In this document: positions 22,429 through 25,426 of the stretch, piece by piece | Numbering within the stretch: position 1 is the stretch's first letter | Layout of the letters: each line of letters starts with the position of its first letter | Assembly: GCA_016297675.1 (NCBI GenBank) | Contig: JAEDGE010000008.1 | Location: 1-25,426, forward strand | Reading direction: 5' to 3' | Origin: Oscillospiraceae bacterium | GTDB lineage: Bacteria > Bacillota > Clostridia > Oscillospirales > Ruminococcaceae | Length of the DNA: 25,426 nucleotides | The notes under the pieces: generated by a model | The model's input: the letters and a program-made list of their open reading frames with translations, nothing else | Database searches by the model: none | What the model was told of the DNA's origin: nothing | Program-made: the position numbers and the translations under genes

Positions 22429-23511
22429 TCACTCCATCTCATTTTGTTGACCGGACAACTTTGCCAGCTCGTCCGATGTTGCAAGGGCATTGAATACCTC
22501 ATCCAAATTCCCATTTAATAAATCTTCCAAGCGATATAAAGTTAAACCAATCCGATGATCTGTCATCCGTCCCTGTGGAAAATTATAGGTTCGAATGCGT
22601 TCAGAACGATCTCCCGTTCCAACTTGCATTTTTCGTTCTGATGCAATTTTTTCATTTTGCTCCCGCTGCATAGTCTCATAAAGACGAGAACGCAAAATTT
22701 TCATAGCTTTATCTTTATTTTTGAACTGACTTCGTTCATCTTGACACTCTACAACAATACCAGTTGGAATATGCGTAATTCTTACTGCCGATTCTGTCTT
22801 GTTGATATGCTGTCCGCCAGCACCGCTGGCACGAAAGACATCAATTCGTAAATCATTTGGACTGATGTGAAGTTCTACGTCATCCGCTTCTACTAAAACA
22901 GCAACAGTGACTGTAGAAGTATGAATTCTCCCCTGGGATTCCGTTTCTGGAACACGCTGTACGCGATGCACACCACTTTCATATTTCAGTTTAGAATAGG
23001 CACCTTCTCCCATAATCGAAAAACTGATTTCTTTCATACCACCCAGTTCTGTAGCATTCTGATTCAGAATTTCCTGTTTCCATCCTTTAGATTCAGCATA
23101 CATCGTATACATGCGATATAGACTATTGGCAAATAAAGCAGCTTCTTCCCCGCCAGCGCCACCACGAATTTCAATGATTACATTTTTATCATCATTCGGA
23201 TCTTTTGGAAGTAACAACCGTTTTAACTCCAGTTCCAATTTTTCACATATTTCCTTTGCAGTAGCATACTCTTCCTGTGCCAATTCTTTCAACTCTGCAT
23301 CAGTATCTCCACCCTGCAGCAATTCCTTGGCATCGTCACGTTCCTGCATTTCGTGCAAGTACGCATGATAGGTCTCGATAATCGGTGTCATATGTTTGTA
23401 TTCCCGCATTTTTTCGGCATACACACGATTGTCTGCAATGACTGCCGGGTCAGACAGAGATGCCGCCAGTTCTTGATAATTTTTCTCCATGCAATGCAGT
23501 TTATTTAACAT
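22429..23511 (-). CDS. prfA: Peptide chain release factor 1
   Basis: RF1 recognises UAA and UAG and triggers peptidyl-tRNA hydrolysis on the ribosome. The 360-residue protein is full length. The codon-reading P-x-T motif is Pro188-Glu189-Thr190 in RVPETESQGRIHTS, which distinguishes it from RF2 (SPF), and the catalytic loop is GGQ at 232-234 in GAGGQHINKTESAVR. The first 100 residues are the helical domain 1. GGAGGAG lies about 9 bases before the ATG at 23511. The GGQ methyltransferase gene prmC, a common neighbour, is not downstream here; tsaC/sua5 follows instead, as in several Firmicutes clusters where prfA, prmC and sua5 are linked. Confidence 0.97.
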   Translation of the reverse strand: MLNKLHCMEKNYQELAASLSDPAVIADNRVYAEKMREYKHMTPIIETYHAYLHEMQERDDAKELLQGGDTDAELKELAQEEYATAKEICEKLELELKRLLLPKDPNDDKNVIIEIRGGAGGEEAALFANSLYRMYTMYAESKGWKQEILNQNATELGGMKEISFSIMGEGAYSKLKYESGVHRVQRVPETESQGRIHTSTVTVAVLVEADDVELHISPNDLRIDVFRASGAGGQHINKTESAVRITHIPTGIVVECQDERSQFKNKDKAMKILRSRLYETMQREQNEKIASERKMQVGTGDRSERIRTYNFPQGRMTDHRIGLTLYRLEDLLNGNLDEVFNALATSDELAKLSGQQNEME

Positions 23512-23543
23512 ATTGACTGTCTCCTCCTATATCTTTTCACTTG

Positions 23544-23759
23544 TTACTTTTCTGATTCAGATGATGATGTAGATGGCGGTGCTTCTCGAATGACTTGTCG
23601 AATTCGCCGTTCGATTTTATTACGGGGTATCATAAATTCTCGTCCACAAGTCGTACAGCGCAACTTAAAATCCATGCCAGAACGAATAACATAAAATGTA
23701 TTCCCACCACATGGATGTGGTTTTCGCATCAATAAAATATCAGCGGGTCTGATATCCAT
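23544..23759 (-). CDS. DUF951 family small protein
   Basis: This 71-residue basic protein beginning MDIRPADILLMRKPHPCGG matches DUF951, a family of small proteins of unknown function common in Firmicutes (Bacillus YyzM type). It has HPCGGNTFYV followed by LRCTTCGREF, a Cys arrangement suggestive of a zinc ribbon, and a basic helix RNKIERRIRQVI. I chose the ATG at 23759, because GGAGG lies 8 bases upstream; an ORF extension to 23792 has no site. It is the first gene of the transcript and lies 32 bases before prfA. A nucleic-acid or ribosome-linked role is plausible from the Cys/basic layout and neighbours, but unproven. Confidence 0.88.
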   Translation of the reverse strand: MDIRPADILLMRKPHPCGGNTFYVIRSGMDFKLRCTTCGREFMIPRNKIERRIRQVIREAPPSTSSSESEK

Positions 23760-23855
23760 TTTTTTTCGCCTCCATAATAGGATTGCCTGCAAAAGCTGCC
23801 AGTAATCATTTTTACACGATTTTGTTTTAAATAAAAGCTATGCATAAGTACTTCT

Positions 23856-23884
23856 ATTATACCCGATTTTTCCGCATAAGGCAA
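23856..23884 (-). promoter_or_regulatory. Promoter for the DUF951-prfA-tsaC-coaE operon
   Basis: On the minus strand, TTGCCT (23884-23879), a 17-base spacer and a perfect TATAAT (23861-23856) give a good sigma-A promoter. The leader is about 90 bases and shows no riboswitch signature that I recognise. Confidence 0.8.
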
Positions 23885-24003
23885 CAATTTCAACGAATAT
23901 TTTTTTCTATTTGTAGAAAGATAATAAAAATGAACCATAAAAACAAGGCATGATTCCAAAAATGCACACCTGATTTTTATAAAAAAGAAAAAGGAGCTTA
24001 TAA

Positions 24004-24360
24004 ATGAATAAAATCATGGAAGCTGTTTTTCCTTCTACTGATTATGCAGAGTACGCAGCCGCCTATTTACAGCAGCATGTTCCGCATATTGCACAAGTAG
24101 AAATTACACCTCGTTATCCAGAGAGTCTATGGCTGACTGGTCAAACGCCCACACATTTTTCGATTTATACCACTGCTGCCGTTTCAGCCCACAATATCAC
24201 TGGTAGAATAGAACGTCCCATGATAGCGGAAGAGATTTTAGAACCAAAGCGAGATCAAACCGCTGATCTGCATCTTTTGTATCGTGCTGAATCACAAAAA
24301 GCCATCCAAAATATCATTACAGCTCTTGGCGGAAATCATGTAAAAACATGGGATGCATGA
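24004..24360 (+). CDS. Hypothetical protein, 118 residues
   Basis: The ATG at 24004 follows AAAAAGGAGC 6-7 bases upstream, and the frame ends just before a strong terminator, so this is a real, probably single-gene unit. I do not recognise the family. The protein has no signal peptide, membrane segment or Cys residues. It starts with MNKIMEAVFPSTDYAEYAAAYL and mixes short helices with a central beta-like stretch (LWLTGQTPTHFSIYTTAAVSA). The alternating hydrophobic pattern and the final helix QKAIQNIITALGGN suggest a small compact alpha/beta domain. It is divergent from the prfA operon. Function is unknown. Confidence 0.8.
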   Translation: MNKIMEAVFPSTDYAEYAAAYLQQHVPHIAQVEITPRYPESLWLTGQTPTHFSIYTTAAVSAHNITGRIERPMIAEEILEPKRDQTADLHLLYRAESQKAIQNIITALGGNHVKTWDA

Positions 24361-24362
24361 TC

Positions 24363-24401
24363 AAACAGCGGATTCTTTTCTATGAGGAATCCGCTGTTTT
24401 T
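24363..24401 (+). terminator. Terminator after the 118-residue protein
   Basis: The 13-bp stem aaacagcggattc (24363-24375) pairs perfectly with 24387-24399 across an 11-base loop, and the T-run continues to 24401. It begins three bases after the stop codon. Confidence 0.92.
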
Positions 24402-24489
24402 ATTCCGTACACTTCGTGCATAAACACAAGTTACCATTCATAGACTGTAAAAAACGAATCGTATTTCAGAAAGACATTGGGAGGTCAAA

Positions 24490-25416
24490 ATGACAGCATA
24501 CTTACCAGAAGGCATGTTACTGCACACACCAGAAAATGCAGCTGCCTTACAAAACGTTTATACACTACAGGATGCAATGCGTACTGGAAAAATTTTAGAG
24601 GCAAGAGCAATTATTTGTGATAGTGCACACAACTTGATTGTGGAGCTTCCCTGTATGCGTGGCATTATCCCCAGAGAAGAAGGAGCAATCGGCATTAAGG
24701 AAGGAACAACAAGAGATATTGCATTGATTTCTAAGGCTGGAAAACCGGTGTGTTTTCAAGTGCAGCAAATCATAACAGATGAAAATGGGACACTCACTGC
24801 TATCCTCTCTCGAAAGCAAGCACAGCTGCAATGCTGGAAACAATTTCTCTCTCACTTAAAAGCGGGAGATATTATTCCGGCTCGTGTAACACACATGGAA
24901 AAATTCGGGTGTTTTGTGGATATTGGCTGTGGAGTGCCTTCTATGATTCCCATTGACTTGATTTCTGTTTCCAGAATCTCACATCCATCCGATCGATTTA
25001 CAGTCGGACAGGAAATCAAAGCAGTTGTAACTAATATAACCAGCAATCGTGTTTTTTTATCCCATAAGGAATTGCTTGGTACATGGCAGGAAAATGCTGC
25101 CCGGTTTGCTGCCGGAGAAACGGTTTCTGGTATTGTTCGTTCTGTAGAACCATACGGTATTTTTGTGGAACTGGCTCCCAACCTGGCTGGATTAGCAGAA
25201 CCGAAGGAGCAGGTCTTCCCAAAAGAACGTGCCAGTGTTTATATCAAGGCATTGATTCCGGAAAAAATGAAAGTCAAGTTGATTTTAGTAGACGCTTTTA
25301 CCGATACGCAACCCATCGAACCACTTTCCTACTTTATTCATACCTCACATATTGATCGATGGCAATATGCACCAGCCTGTGCAGCAAAACAAGTAGAAAC
25401 TCGATTTGATGCATAG
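24490..25416 (+). CDS. S1 RNA-binding domain protein (S1-like, three repeats)
   Basis: This 308-residue protein contains one degenerate S1-like OB fold (about 33-110) and two better ones: 125-193, with ARVTHMEKFGCFVDIG and AVVTNITSNRVFLSHKE, and 208-270, with SGIVRSVEPYGIFVEL and GLAE. S1 domains bind single-stranded RNA. The protein is shorter than ribosomal protein S1 of Proteobacteria (six repeats) but similar to S1-like proteins of Firmicutes, which are not always ribosomal. No nuclease or IspH domain is fused. GGGAGGT lies just upstream of the ATG at 24490. No clear promoter is visible in the 90 bases after the preceding terminator. The stop is complete at 25416; only 10 bases remain in the window. 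Confidence 0.9.
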   Translation: MTAYLPEGMLLHTPENAAALQNVYTLQDAMRTGKILEARAIICDSAHNLIVELPCMRGIIPREEGAIGIKEGTTRDIALISKAGKPVCFQVQQIITDENGTLTAILSRKQAQLQCWKQFLSHLKAGDIIPARVTHMEKFGCFVDIGCGVPSMIPIDLISVSRISHPSDRFTVGQEIKAVVTNITSNRVFLSHKELLGTWQENAARFAAGETVSGIVRSVEPYGIFVELAPNLAGLAEPKEQVFPKERASVYIKALIPEKMKVKLILVDAFTDTQPIEPLSYFIHTSHIDRWQYAPACAAKQVETRFDA

Positions 25417-25426
25417 GTCTATAACT

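Overview
The window looks like a piece of a low-GC Firmicutes chromosome, most likely class Clostridia and probably near Ruminococcus/Oscillospiraceae. This rests on gene content: diaminopimelate made through DapL, tRNA amidation by GatCAB, a T-box riboswitch, a CarD-type regulator, a DUF951 protein, an M18 aminopeptidase and a second EF-G-like GTPase. The AT-rich intergenic promoters are close to sigma-70/sigma-A consensus. I see no insertion sequence, prophage, CRISPR array, tRNA or rRNA. The genus is inference.

Layout. (1) Bases 1-8731, minus strand: one long, tightly packed run read leftwards from a promoter at about 8703-8731. In transcription order it holds dapF, dapL, a small ACT-domain protein, a UPF0210 protein, two flavoproteins (HI0933/BaiN-like and COG2509-like), a tyrosine recombinase, a HAD phosphatase, and a gene cut by the left edge. 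(2) Bases 8791-14316, plus strand: gatC, gatA, a gatB-aspS fusion, and a small alarmone synthetase. (3) Bases 14397-16887, plus strand: carD behind a leader containing a terminator, then trpB2 behind a Trp T-box. (4) Bases 16906-20619, minus strand: an EF-G-like GTPase and an M18 aminopeptidase, each with its own promoter. (5) Bases 20771-23884, minus strand: an operon of a DUF951 protein, prfA, tsaC/sua5 and coaE. (6) Bases 24004-25416, plus strand: an unknown 118-residue protein with a strong terminator, then a protein with S1 RNA-binding domains.

The main discovery is the 957-residue ORF at 10711-13584. It joins a complete GatB (about residues 1-477), a Glu/Thr-rich linker (about 478-530) and a complete archaeal/AspRS2-type aspartyl-tRNA synthetase (about 531-957). 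With GatC and GatA encoded just upstream, this would place the synthetase that mischarges tRNA-Asn with Asp and the amidotransferase that converts it to Asn-tRNA in a single covalent assembly, that is, a genetically fused transamidosome. An in-frame ATG with a nearby purine-rich stretch in the linker could also give free AspRS. A (p)ppGpp synthetase gene follows at once, so Asn-tRNA supply and the alarmone response may share a transcript.

Other points worth attention are a Shine-Dalgarno that seems to be brought to the gatA start by a hairpin, a terminator inside the carD leader, a perfect 17-bp inverted repeat just before the recombinase gene, and T-box control of a lone trpB2.
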